From Rhizobium mesosinicum (GTDB lineage: Bacteria; Pseudomonadota; Alphaproteobacteria; Rhizobiales; Rhizobiaceae): a DNA stretch of 64,000 nucleotides. Made by a program: the position numbers and the translations under genes. Each line of letters opens with the position of its first letter. Within the stretch, counting starts at the first letter, position 1. Below are positions 27,220 to 35,074 of the stretch, one piece after another. The DNA lies in the NCBI RefSeq assembly GCF_019511345.1, contig NZ_JAEUAK010000004.1, positions 1 to 64,000 of the forward strand. The letters run 5' to 3'. The notes under the pieces were generated by a model. The model worked only from the letters and a program-made list of their open reading frames with translations, searched no databases and was not told the DNA's origin.

Positions 27220-28326
27220 CTATTTGAGATTGAGGGCGTTCTTGATCGCAACATCGCTTTCCGTCTGCTGCACCACGACGCCATACCAGCCGAGCCCGTC
27301 ATAATCCTCGTAGCCGAGCGTACGGGCGAAGGCGACGATCGAGCCGTTATTGTCGTAATAGCTGCCCTTCGACTGGCTGGTCTGATTGGCGAGCGCGAAA
27401 TGGGCAAACAGCATGGCTGGATTGGTGCTGGCAATCACCCGGCTCGCGCCGTCGAGCAGCATGACGGTGGTCTTTTCCGCAAGCTGCGGCGGCAGGTTCG
27501 CCTCCTTCTCGACGATGGCCTGACCCTGGTTCTGCCAATCGAAATAGACGCCGAGCGTGCCGATGAGCCTGCCGTCGACCTTGCCGCCTTCGCGGATGCC
27601 GGTGGCGTAGACGAGCGCATGCCGCTGATCGTGGAGAAGGCTCGGCTTCACCTCGTCGACGATATAGTCGTCGCCGGACGCGCAGCCTGCTGCTGCCCGG
27701 AACCAGGGGTCTCCGGCAAGCGATGCACCCGATATCTTGCGCTGGAACCTCGGGTTGGCCGATGCGATCACCCGGCCGGAGAGATCGGTCATGACGAGGT
27801 CGAGATAGACGGTATAGAAGCGGTTGATGGTGCCGAGCCGTTCGGCGGCGAAGGCGACACGTTCCCTGTCCGGCTCCTGCAACGCCTGCCAGAGCGCCGG
27901 ATCCGTCGCCCACCAGCGCACGTCGGCAGTGCGTTCGAAGAGGTTGCGCACGATAAGCTGAACCAGTGTCTGCGCGAGATCGGTCAGCCGCACGCCTTCC
28001 ATCTCGGTCACCAGCGAATCCGCCATCGCACGGCTGAGCCCGATGCGCCCGAGTACGTTGCTTTCGAATTTGCTGGTGATTTCGGTCGCGATCTGCGCCA
28101 GCCGCTGCACTTCATTGGCGACGACGGCAAAGCCCTTGCCGGTTTCGCCGGCACGCGCCGCCTCGATCAGCGCGTTGATGGCAAGCAGCTTGATCTGTTT
28201 GACGATGCTGGTGTTGTCGGTGCTGAAACGCTCCAAATCCGTGCTAATGCCATCGGTGACGACACGCATCGAACGGGGCGTTGCGTTCTGCGACTGGGAA
28301 ACGATCTCTGCGCTGAGCGGCTTCAT
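27220..28326 (-). CDS. Soluble methyl-accepting chemotaxis-like protein with C-terminal Cache-type domain
   Basis: A 368-residue protein without a transmembrane segment or signal peptide. The first 100 residues contain the conserved MCP hairpin tip (residues 48-75: [19 protein letters not shown], then VANEVQRLA), with arms of only about 45 residues on each side. The rest (about 150-350) resembles a Cache/PAS sensory domain, with [28 protein letters not shown] and [11 protein letters not shown]. Cache domains are normally extracytoplasmic and precede the signalling hairpin; here the order is reversed and the protein appears cytosolic. AGGAAC precedes the ATG. It could be a cytoplasmic receptor or an adapter to a CheA array. 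Confidence 0.75.
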   Translation of the reverse strand: MKPLSAEIVSQSQNATPRSMRVVTDGISTDLERFSTDNTSIVKQIKLLAINALIEAARAGETGKGFAVVANEVQRLAQIATEITSKFESNVLGRIGLSRAMADSLVTEMEGVRLTDLAQTLVQLIVRNLFERTADVRWWATDPALWQALQEPDRERVAFAAERLGTINRFYTVYLDLVMTDLSGRVIASANPRFQRKISGASLAGDPWFRAAAGCASGDDYIVDEVKPSLLHDQRHALVYATGIREGGKVDGRLIGTLGVYFDWQNQGQAIVEKEANLPPQLAEKTTVMLLDGASRVIASTNPAMLFAHFALANQTSQSKGSYYDNNGSIVAFARTLGYEDYDGLGWYGVVVQQTESDVAIKNALNLK

Positions 28327-28762
28327 TGAAAAGTTCCTGAAAATACTGACGCGACGGACTGCGGCACGAATGCGATTCTTTTGTATGATTAATTAACTCG
28401 GAACGATGCGGCGGCATGGTTTGCAACTGGTTAACGCAATGGGTGCAGGTGCGAACATTTTCGGGTGAATAAGCGTAAAATGAGAAGTTTTTTCATCAAA
28501 AAACGAAGTTGCACAGAAAAGCGGCAGATTAAAAGCAGGTAAATACTTGCTGTTTGCAGCACCCGCCCGAAATCAGAATCGATTTTCGGAAGGCCTGATG
28601 CGCCGATTCTAAAAGTTAGAGCATCCGAGTGGACGCGCTGCGCTCGTGTGCGCAGATTTTTTCCCACCGGTGCATTTCTTCGGTTACGATGAAAAAATCG
28701 TCCGCTGCGTTCGAGTCGAACGCGTCTCCCCCGCTCGGTATACCCGCATAAGAGCCTGGATC
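28327..28762. other. Intergenic region with dispersed-repeat-like sequence
   Basis: This stretch separates the divergent receptor and DMT transporter genes. Around 28565-28680 it contains AGAATCGATTTTCGGA and a following block similar to short repeats I associate with rhizobial intergenic DNA. A minus-strand frame through it (28431-28667) has no ribosome site and is probably fortuitous. No RNA gene or clear promoter was recognised. Confidence 0.4.
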
Positions 28763-29701
28763 ATGGAATCGGTTCTCAGAAACCCGATGAGAGGCATTGC
28801 GCTGAAAGTCTCATCGGTCGTGGTCTTCCTGGCCATGCAGACATTCATCAAGCTGGCAGGGTCGGATATCCCGCCGGGGCAGGTGACTTTCTGCCGCTCC
28901 TTCTTCGCGCTGTTTCCGATCATGGCCTATCTCGGCTACCGGCATCAGCTGCGCTCTGCCTTCTATACGGCCAATCCCGTCGGCCATCTGAAGCGCGGCA
29001 CGCTCGGCATCATCTCGATGGGGCTCGGCTTCTACGGGCTTCTGCATCTGCCGCTCCCGGAAGCGATCGCGCTCGGTTATGCCACGCCACTGATCGCCGT
29101 CATTTTCGCAGCGGTTTTCCTGGGCGAGACGGTGCGCGTCTACCGCTGGAGTGCTGTCTGCTTCGGCATCATCGGTGTCGCCATCATCTCCTGGCCGAAG
29201 CTCACGCTGTTCAGGGAAGGCGGCATGGCGGCCGAACAGGCGGTCGGTGCACTCTGCGTGCTGCTATCGGCTGTGCTCGGCGGCATGGCGATGATCCAGG
29301 TTCGCCGCCTTGTCGAGGACGAGAAGACGGCGACGATCGTGCTTTACTTTTCGATTACCGCTTCGGTTTTCTCGCTGGCGACCATCCCTTTCGGCTGGCT
29401 TCTCCTCGACTGGCCCTCGGCTCTTTTCCTCATCGCAGCAGGTTTTTGCGGCGGTGTGGCGCAGATTCTTTTGACCGAGAGCTACCGGCATGCGGACGTG
29501 TCCACCATCGCTCCTTTCGAATACAGTTCGATCCTGCTTGGCGGTATCGTCGCTTATTTCGTTTTCGGCGACATTCCGAGCAGCACCATGCTGTTCGGCA
29601 CCGTCATCGTCATCGCCGCCGGCATCTTCATCATCTATCGCGAGCATCAGCTTGGCCTCGAGCGCCGGCAAGCGCGAAAAGCCGGCGCACCCCAATCCTG
29701 A
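28763..29701 (+). CDS. DMT superfamily (EamA) transporter
   Basis: About 312 residues with ten hydrophobic segments arranged as two EamA repeats (roughly residues 12-145 and 155-292). Characteristic parts are QVTFCRSFFALFP after helix 2, LPLPEAIALGYATPLIA and the second-half counterpart IAPFEYSSILLGGIVAYFVFG. Substrate is unknown; relatives export metabolites or amino acids. I start at ATG 28763 (MESVLRNPMRGI) rather than 28646, because the added residues are not membrane-like and derive from repeat-like DNA. Confidence 0.82.
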   Translation: MESVLRNPMRGIALKVSSVVVFLAMQTFIKLAGSDIPPGQVTFCRSFFALFPIMAYLGYRHQLRSAFYTANPVGHLKRGTLGIISMGLGFYGLLHLPLPEAIALGYATPLIAVIFAAVFLGETVRVYRWSAVCFGIIGVAIISWPKLTLFREGGMAAEQAVGALCVLLSAVLGGMAMIQVRRLVEDEKTATIVLYFSITASVFSLATIPFGWLLLDWPSALFLIAAGFCGGVAQILLTESYRHADVSTIAPFEYSSILLGGIVAYFVFGDIPSSTMLFGTVIVIAAGIFIIYREHQLGLERRQARKAGAPQS

Positions 29702-29942
29702 GCGGCTGAAGCCATCATAGGTCGATTTCATATCGCAGTGATTGAAAAGTTATGGTGCCTATCGTCAAAAAACAGTAGGACTGGTAAAATCTTAGGATAT
29801 CGCTTCGCCCGAAAATATGAATATGAAAGTGAATTACTTTCATTTATTCAAAGCTATGCATAATCGATAGGCCATAGATGCCGGGGGAGTTTCGGTATCG
29901 CTGCTCCGAACGCTGGCTTGCGAGCGGGGTGAGGAAAAGCAT

Positions 29943-30812
29943 ATGGCGTTCACGGCAGAACAACTGGCGCAGAACCCTTCCTTTGTAGTGAGCATTCGTT
30001 TTCTGGCCGGCCAAATGCGCGGCTTGTTCGATGCGGGGCCGCGGCTGGCGCGCCTGCTGGCCTCGCATCAACGCTGGCTGCTGACGCAGACGGCCTACGC
30101 GCTGCATCTGGAATATAACCCACAGGACCCGACCTCGGGCTTCACTGCCGTTCGGTTGACCGGTAAGATCACGGCGCACAAGGTTGCCAGCCGCAACACG
30201 GTGCTGGCCTTCATCGAAGAGCTCTTCACCTACCGCTTCATTACCCACACGCCTGGTGACGAACGCCGCCGCCCGCGCCATTTCGAGCCGGCCGAAGTCA
30301 GCCATCAGGCAATGTTCGGCTGGTTGCACTCCAACCTCGGGGCCCTTGACCTCATCGATGGCGGAAACCGAGCGGCATTCCTGCGGGAAAATCCCCTGCT
30401 TTTCCGCCAGATCCAGCCGCGTGTCGCTTATAACTGCCTCGAGGATGGCAACTGGCGCGAACCGCCGGAGCAGGTGGCGATGTTCCTCTGGACGGAAGCG
30501 GGCGGCATGGTCATCGATCATTTCATGTCCAGGCTTGACCTCGAAGGAGCCGATCTGTCACGGCTGGCGATCGGCAAGGTGGAAACCCGCGCGCTTGCCG
30601 GTGATTTCATGATGTCGCGCACACATCTCCAGCGGCTGCTTGCCAAAGGAGCACAGCGCGGCTGCGTCGGCTGGTACGACGAGAAGAAGTCGCAGCTATG
30701 GATGTCGCGCGATTTTCTGACGGAATATGTCGGCTGGCAGGCGATCAAGTTCGCCTATGTGGACGAAGCCTTCGAATGGGCAAAGGTGCAGCTCGAAAGC
30801 GCAGACGCCTAA
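29943..30812 (+). CDS. Conserved-type hypothetical protein with possible winged-helix part
   Basis: A 289-residue soluble protein that I do not recognise as a named family. Residues about 15-110 read like a MarR-style winged helix: helices around LFDAGPRLARLLASHQRWLL, then VASRNTVLAFIEELFTYRFI followed by an ERRRPRHFEP wing. Residues 200-250 contain a second helix-turn-helix-like stretch (MMSRTHLQRLLAKGAQRGC). A transcription-factor role is therefore plausible but inferred. GAGGAAAAG lies just before the ATG. It is monocistronic, followed by a palindromic repeat. Confidence 0.6.
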   Translation: MAFTAEQLAQNPSFVVSIRFLAGQMRGLFDAGPRLARLLASHQRWLLTQTAYALHLEYNPQDPTSGFTAVRLTGKITAHKVASRNTVLAFIEELFTYRFITHTPGDERRRPRHFEPAEVSHQAMFGWLHSNLGALDLIDGGNRAAFLRENPLLFRQIQPRVAYNCLEDGNWREPPEQVAMFLWTEAGGMVIDHFMSRLDLEGADLSRLAIGKVETRALAGDFMMSRTHLQRLLAKGAQRGCVGWYDEKKSQLWMSRDFLTEYVGWQAIKFAYVDEAFEWAKVQLESADA

Positions 30813-30813
30813 C

Positions 30814-30867
30814 GCAATTCCAGCAAAAGTGTTTAGTAGTGTGCAGCGGTTTTGCGTCCGGAACTGC
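30814..30867. repeat. Palindromic intergenic repeat, copy D
   Basis: It is bracketed by GCAATTCC and GGAACTGC and contains the same GTGTGCAGCGGTTTTGCG core as copy C at 8374-8417, with a small insertion (TTTAGTA) before the core. It begins directly after the stop codon of the preceding gene, as in copy C. Confidence 0.65.
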
Positions 30868-31048
30868 GCGAAAATAGGCTCAGAGCGCGATGGCGGAAGC
30901 TGGAGTCTCGATCTCGGTCGAAGTGTCGCAAAGCTCGCGGCGATATTCGTGCGCAGCGCACACGGCAGCTCGGATGTGCTCGAAAGAGTCGAGGTGACGC
31001 AGCAGTGAAATCAGAATTGTTGACATCGGTCGTTACTTTTTGAAATGC

Positions 31049-31072
31049 GAAAAGGCAGGCGAACCGCCTGCC
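31049..31072 (-). terminator. Rho-independent terminator of the 63-residue minus-strand gene
   Basis: On the minus strand, GGCAGGCG and CGCCTGCC form a perfect 8-bp stem with a 3-base loop, followed by TTTT. It lies 20 bases after the stop codon of the small gene at 31093-31284, which supports that gene being expressed. Confidence 0.75.
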
Positions 31073-31092
31073 GGATCATCATTCGGGAATCT

Positions 31093-31284
31093 TCAATATT
31101 CCTGGAAATCGGCGAAAATCGCGGCTGGACGCGACGTGCGGCTACTGATGCCGGTACCACGAGCGATCATCTGCTCGTTTGTGGCAAAGCCGAAACGGCT
31201 GTAGCCCTGGGTGGCGCGAACCTGATCGCTTGCTTGGCGCAGGGTTTCAAACCCGCAATGTATAGGACGAAAACGCTTGCTCAT
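31093..31284 (-). CDS. Small hypothetical protein, 63 residues
   Basis: The frame begins MSKRFRPIHCGFETLRQASD and ends AAIFADFQEY, is basic in the first half and has no membrane segment. Two observations argue that it is genuine: a ribosome site (AGGAACCAAGG about 3-12 bases before the ATG) and a strong intrinsic terminator 20 bases after the stop. No family was recognised. The flanking DNA (30868-31048 and 31285-31418) contains nothing else identifiable. Confidence 0.55.
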   Translation of the reverse strand: MSKRFRPIHCGFETLRQASDQVRATQGYSRFGFATNEQMIARGTGISSRTSRPAAIFADFQEY

Positions 31285-31418
31285 GGCCTTGGTTCCTGTT
31301 CATTCCTCCCAAGACACGTCTTCTATATTGCAGTGCAGCATTGATTCTTCAATGCACCCTTACAGGATGCAGCCATGCGTATACTGCATGGACAAATTCA
31401 TAATATTTTTAAACTTGT

Positions 31419-32312
31419 CTAATTCGTAAGCAGAGACAGCTCTTTAAGTCTAGCCTGAAAGGCCAGCAGATCGCTCCACGCCAGCCGCTTATTGACCGGC
31501 GCGGTTAACAGGTCCTGCGGATGCAGGCTGGCGATGGCCGGAATGATCTGATCTGCGACAGCGATCTCCTTCCACCGGCCGCGAAGCCCGTGGATCGTGT
31601 CATTTTCGCCGAAGAAGAACCGGGCCGTATAATTGCCGAGCAGCAGAATGGCCCGCGGTTCGGCGAGCGCTATTTGCCGCTCGATGAAGGGACGGCAGAT
31701 CTCCGTTTCGGCCGCCGAAGGCGTGCGGTTGCCCGGCGGACGCCAGGGAATGATCTGCGTCAGGAGAATGGCTGATCGGTCGAGGCCGATCGAGGCCAGC
31801 ATCCGGTCCAGCAACTGGCCCTGACGGCCGGCAAAGGCCGTGCCCTCGCGCTCGTCGTCCGCACCCGGCGCCGGACCGATCACCATGATACCGCTTGCCG
31901 GATCGCCGCTCGCGAAGATGGTCGAGCGGGCGCTGTTTTTCAGATTGCAGCCATTGAAGGCTTCGAGCGCCGTCTTGAGTTCCGCAAGCGAACGGGCGCT
32001 CTCGGCTGCGAACCGTGCCTGTTGCACCGCTTCCCCGTCGGGGATTGCCGGTTGCGGCCGCGAGGCAGGAGCTGGTGCGGCCGCGCGCTGCTGTGGTGCA
32101 GGGCGGGTGGGTATTTGCCGTTCCGGTGCAGGCTGCCGTTCCGGGTGCGGCTGCGTGGCCGGAGCCGCCGCACGGCGTGCCGCCTTCATGATCTCGAACT
32201 CGGCGAAACGGTCGACCGGCTCTTCCTCCAGCAGCCAATCCACACCCGCTTCCGCATGGAAATGCAGAAGTGCTGCAAGTTCGGCCGGACTCAAGTCGTT
32301 GGCGGAGATCAT
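31419..32312 (-). CDS. Uracil-DNA glycosylase (family 4/5 type)
   Basis: A 297-residue repair enzyme that removes uracil from DNA. The catalytic domain occupies the C-terminal two thirds. Motif 1 is VIGPAPGADDEREGTAFAGR, the central LTQIIPWRPPGNRTP is diagnostic of this group, and the leucine-loop equivalent is ASLHPQDLL. Expected iron-sulfur cysteines are only partly visible (for example C in NGCNLKNSA and in EICRPF). The first 100 residues form a P/A/Q-rich linker, as in other rhizobial members. The conserved motif usually reads GEAPG; here the first acidic residue is replaced (GPAPG), so activity may differ. Confidence 0.85.
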   Translation of the reverse strand: MISANDLSPAELAALLHFHAEAGVDWLLEEEPVDRFAEFEIMKAARRAAAPATQPHPERQPAPERQIPTRPAPQQRAAAPAPASRPQPAIPDGEAVQQARFAAESARSLAELKTALEAFNGCNLKNSARSTIFASGDPASGIMVIGPAPGADDEREGTAFAGRQGQLLDRMLASIGLDRSAILLTQIIPWRPPGNRTPSAAETEICRPFIERQIALAEPRAILLLGNYTARFFFGENDTIHGLRGRWKEIAVADQIIPAIASLHPQDLLTAPVNKRLAWSDLLAFQARLKELSLLTN

Positions 32313-32343
32313 GGTGCGACTTTAGCGGAGCGAAAACGGCAAT

Positions 32344-32375
32344 GAAAGGGCGGGCAGAGCAGCCCGCGCCCTTTC
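32344..32375 (-). terminator. Hairpin after the Hsp70-like gene
   Basis: GAAAGGGCGGGC and GCCCGCGCCCTTTC pair with one bulge, 6 bases beyond the stop codon of the minus-strand Hsp70 gene. The absence of a long T-run makes it a moderate candidate. Confidence 0.45.
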
Positions 32376-32380
32376 GCCCG

Positions 32381-33676
32381 TCATTGCACAGTCCATTGGT
32401 CGATATCGCTGCGTTCGCCGATCAGCGCCAGACCATGGGCGATCGACAGCAATTCGCCGCCGGTCTCGATCTTGTCCCTGTCGAAGCGCTCGGTAAAGAT
32501 GCGCCGCACGGCCGGCACGAACGACGTCCCGCCGGTCAGGAATACCTTGTCGATGGCGGACTCATCCGTATTGGTCTTTTCCAATACCTCGTCGAGCGCC
32601 CCTTCGATGCGGGCAAGGTCGTCGACGATCCAGCTTTCGAAATCGCTCCGCTTGATCATGCGGTGGCCGCCGCGCCCGAGCGGAGTGAAATCGAACGGAG
32701 CCTCTTCGGCAGAGGAAAGCGCCATTTTCGTCGCCGAGACCGCCTGATAGAGCGGATAACCTTCGTCGTGGTCGATCAGGTCGACGAAGATTTCCAGTTT
32801 CTCCGGTTCCAGCGCCGTGCGCACCAGCTTCTTCAGATCCTCGAATTCCCGCGACGTCTTGAAGATCGACAGCTGGTTCCAGCGGCTGAAGCTCGCGTAG
32901 TAATTGGAGGGGACTTCAAGGATCTTGTCGAAGCTCTTGAAATGACTCCCTTTGCCAATCTGCGGTGCAACGATGTTGTCGATCATGCGCGCGTCGAAAT
33001 GATCGCCGGCAACACCGACGCCCGAATGGCCGATCGGCGTTGCCGTCAGCTTGCCGGCCTTGGTCTCGAAGCGGATCAGCGAATAGTCCGTCGTACCGCC
33101 GCCGAAATCGGCGACGCACACGGTCGCATCGGACTTCAGGTTCTGCGCGAAGTAGAAAGCGGCCGCAACCGGCTCATAGACATAGTGAATTTCCGGAAAG
33201 CCGAAGCGCGTCAGCGCCTCGTTGTAGCGCTGCACCGCCAGCACCGGATCTGGATTGGCGCCGGCAAAATGCACCGGGCGGCCGGCGATGATGCGGGTAA
33301 CGTCCGCAGGCCAGTTCTCGCCGGCATAATGGCGTAGGCGCCGGATGAAGATTTCCATCAGATCTTCGAAGCTTTGCCGCTTGCCGAAGATGATCGTGCC
33401 CTGGAAGAGCGCGCTTGCCGCAAAGGTCTTGATCGATTGCAGGAAGCGGCAGTCGCCGGGATTGTCGATAAACTGCTGGATCGCCGCGTGGCCGGCCTCG
33501 ACCTTCAGCGCCGAAGCGCCAAGCTGCGCATCCTTCATGAAGGAGAGCGCGGTGCGCATGCTGTCGGCCGTGCCGGCGCTGCTGGTCAGCGATATGGAAT
33601 GCGTGTCTGCGCCGCCGTCTGCCAGCGCCAGAACAGTATTGGTCGTGCCGAAGTCAAGCCCGAGCGCCCGTGCCAT
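32381..33676 (-). CDS. Hsp70 family protein (YegD-like)
   Basis: A 431-residue relative of DnaK comprising only the actin-like ATPase domain plus a short tail. Phosphate loop 1 is GLDFGTTNTVLALA, phosphate 2 is CVADFGGGTTDYSLI and the adenosine motif is VFLTGGTSFVPAVRRIF. The substrate-binding domain of DnaK is missing, as in E. coli YegD. It probably acts as a specialised chaperone ATPase; partners are unknown. AGGGAG lies before the ATG. Confidence 0.88.
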   Translation of the reverse strand: MARALGLDFGTTNTVLALADGGADTHSISLTSSAGTADSMRTALSFMKDAQLGASALKVEAGHAAIQQFIDNPGDCRFLQSIKTFAASALFQGTIIFGKRQSFEDLMEIFIRRLRHYAGENWPADVTRIIAGRPVHFAGANPDPVLAVQRYNEALTRFGFPEIHYVYEPVAAAFYFAQNLKSDATVCVADFGGGTTDYSLIRFETKAGKLTATPIGHSGVGVAGDHFDARMIDNIVAPQIGKGSHFKSFDKILEVPSNYYASFSRWNQLSIFKTSREFEDLKKLVRTALEPEKLEIFVDLIDHDEGYPLYQAVSATKMALSSAEEAPFDFTPLGRGGHRMIKRSDFESWIVDDLARIEGALDEVLEKTNTDESAIDKVFLTGGTSFVPAVRRIFTERFDRDKIETGGELLSIAHGLALIGERSDIDQWTVQ

Positions 33677-33741
33677 GGCCGTGCTCCCTATCAGATCTGT
33701 CGAAAATCATTGAACCGGGGCAGGTGCCCCGAAATACGAAA

Positions 33742-33761
33742 GGGCGCCTTATGGTGCGCCC
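33742..33761 (-). terminator. Hairpin downstream of the AmpR-like gene
   Basis: On the minus strand GGGCGCACC and GGCGCCC pair around a short ATAA loop, followed by CTTTCG. It lies 60 bases after the ampR stop codon. Confidence 0.4.
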
Positions 33762-33821
33762 CTGACATGTTGTGAGAGGCGCGTGATCGCACAGGAGAGG
33801 TCGGAAAGCAACCCGTTCTCG

Positions 33822-34712
33822 TCAGTTTCCGAGCTGCGCCCGAGTCTCCTCGGCCATCCTGCCGATCCATTTGCGAAACATCTCCATGGCAGGCGTGACG
33901 GAGCGGGATTTGAGCCGCATCAGCCAGTAGCTCCCCTTGGAAATCGAGATCGGGAAGGGCTGCTCGAGCTCGCCCGCCGCAAGCTGGCGGGAAAACATCA
34001 AAGGTGGCGCCAGCGCCACCCCCGCACCCTGCAGCGCCGCCTCGATCATCAGCACGGAGGAATCGAAGACCATGCCGCGGATCGGCGGCGGCGTGACGCC
34101 TGCCGTCTCGAACCAGCTCGGCCATTCGTCGGCGCGGTAGGAACGCAGCAGCGTCTGATGGGCGACATCTTCGGGGCAGGAGAGCTCGCGGGCGATCGAG
34201 GGGATAGAGAGCACCGAGAGCGGCGCTTCGAACAGGGCTTCCGCCTCTATGTCGTGCCAGGCACCGTTGCCGAACTTGATCGTATAGTCGAGGCCCTCGG
34301 CGGCAATATCGACGCGGTTATTATTGGTCGAAAGCCTGAGATCGATGAAAGGATATTGTTCGCGGAAATCGGCAAGCCGCGGCAGGAGCCAGCCGACGGC
34401 AAGCGTGCCGACGGCGCCGAGTTTCAGCACTTCGCGCACATGCCCGCCCTCGAACCGCTCCAGCATATCGGCCATTCGGTCGAAGGAATCCTGCAGCGCC
34501 GGTAAGAGGGCGAGCCCTTCTTCCGTGATCATCAGCCCGCGCGGCAGGCGGCGGAACAGGCTGACCCCGAGCCGCTGCTCCAGAAGCTTCACCTGATGGC
34601 TGACGGCCGCCTGTGTGACGCAGAGTTCGATCGCCGCCCGGGTAAAGGAAAGATGCCGCGCCGCTGCCTCGAAGGCGCGCAGCGAGTTCAGCGGCAGATA
34701 GGGTCGAACCAT
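33822..34712 (-). CDS. ampR: LysR-type regulator of the AmpR/GcvA group
   Basis: A 296-residue LysR regulator. The opening RPYLPLNSLRAFEAAARHLS and helix-turn-helix FTRAAIELCVTQAAVSHQVK closely match the AmpR regulators of ampC beta-lactamases, as do the ligand-domain strings FIDLRLSTNNNRVDIAAEGL and LLRSYRADEWPSWFE. AmpR senses cell-wall muropeptides and controls ampC transcribed divergently. Here no beta-lactamase gene adjoins: the upstream neighbour is a small membrane protein on the same strand. It could be an orphan AmpR acting in trans or a paralogue with another target. Confidence 0.75.
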   Translation of the reverse strand: MVRPYLPLNSLRAFEAAARHLSFTRAAIELCVTQAAVSHQVKLLEQRLGVSLFRRLPRGLMITEEGLALLPALQDSFDRMADMLERFEGGHVREVLKLGAVGTLAVGWLLPRLADFREQYPFIDLRLSTNNNRVDIAAEGLDYTIKFGNGAWHDIEAEALFEAPLSVLSIPSIARELSCPEDVAHQTLLRSYRADEWPSWFETAGVTPPPIRGMVFDSSVLMIEAALQGAGVALAPPLMFSRQLAAGELEQPFPISISKGSYWLMRLKSRSVTPAMEMFRKWIGRMAEETRAQLGN

Positions 34713-34822
34713 GCAATGGCCTAATCTGATTTATGGCTTATCCCGTTCCCGCAGGTGCATACCATTAACGGTGCTGGCAGGCGGCTTGTGAACTGAAGGC
34801 GAAAAGCCATGTTTGGTCAAGA

Positions 34823-35053
34823 CTACCCTGAACGCCGCAAAGCACGTCGATATAGGCTCATCAAGGCGCAAAATGTGAACAGGAAGAGAGAGCCAAAGAC
34901 AGTGACAAGTCCCGTATAGCTGTCGAGACTCCACCACACGAGCGGATTGGAAACGGGCAGCCGGATAAGGATTGAGAACGCAGCGAAGCAGGCTAGCGTA
35001 GCGCAGGCGAGACTAACCACCGCTGCACAAAACATGCCGATCATTCTCTCCAT
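34823..35053 (-). CDS. Small membrane protein downstream of the RND efflux genes
   Basis: About 76 residues with two strong hydrophobic segments (MFCAAVVSLACATLACFAAF and a second near residues 50-67) and a basic C-terminus (SLYRRALRRSG), so it is probably an inner-membrane hairpin. AGGAG lies 10 bases before ATG 35053; the alternative ATG 35062 is too close to that site. The gap to the RND pump gene is 21 bases on the same strand, so it may be cotranscribed. No family was recognised. Confidence 0.5.
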   Translation of the reverse strand: MERMIGMFCAAVVSLACATLACFAAFSILIRLPVSNPLVWWSLDSYTGLVTVFGSLFLFTFCALMSLYRRALRRSG

Positions 35054-35074
35054 CCGCGACATTCTCCTGTCTTT

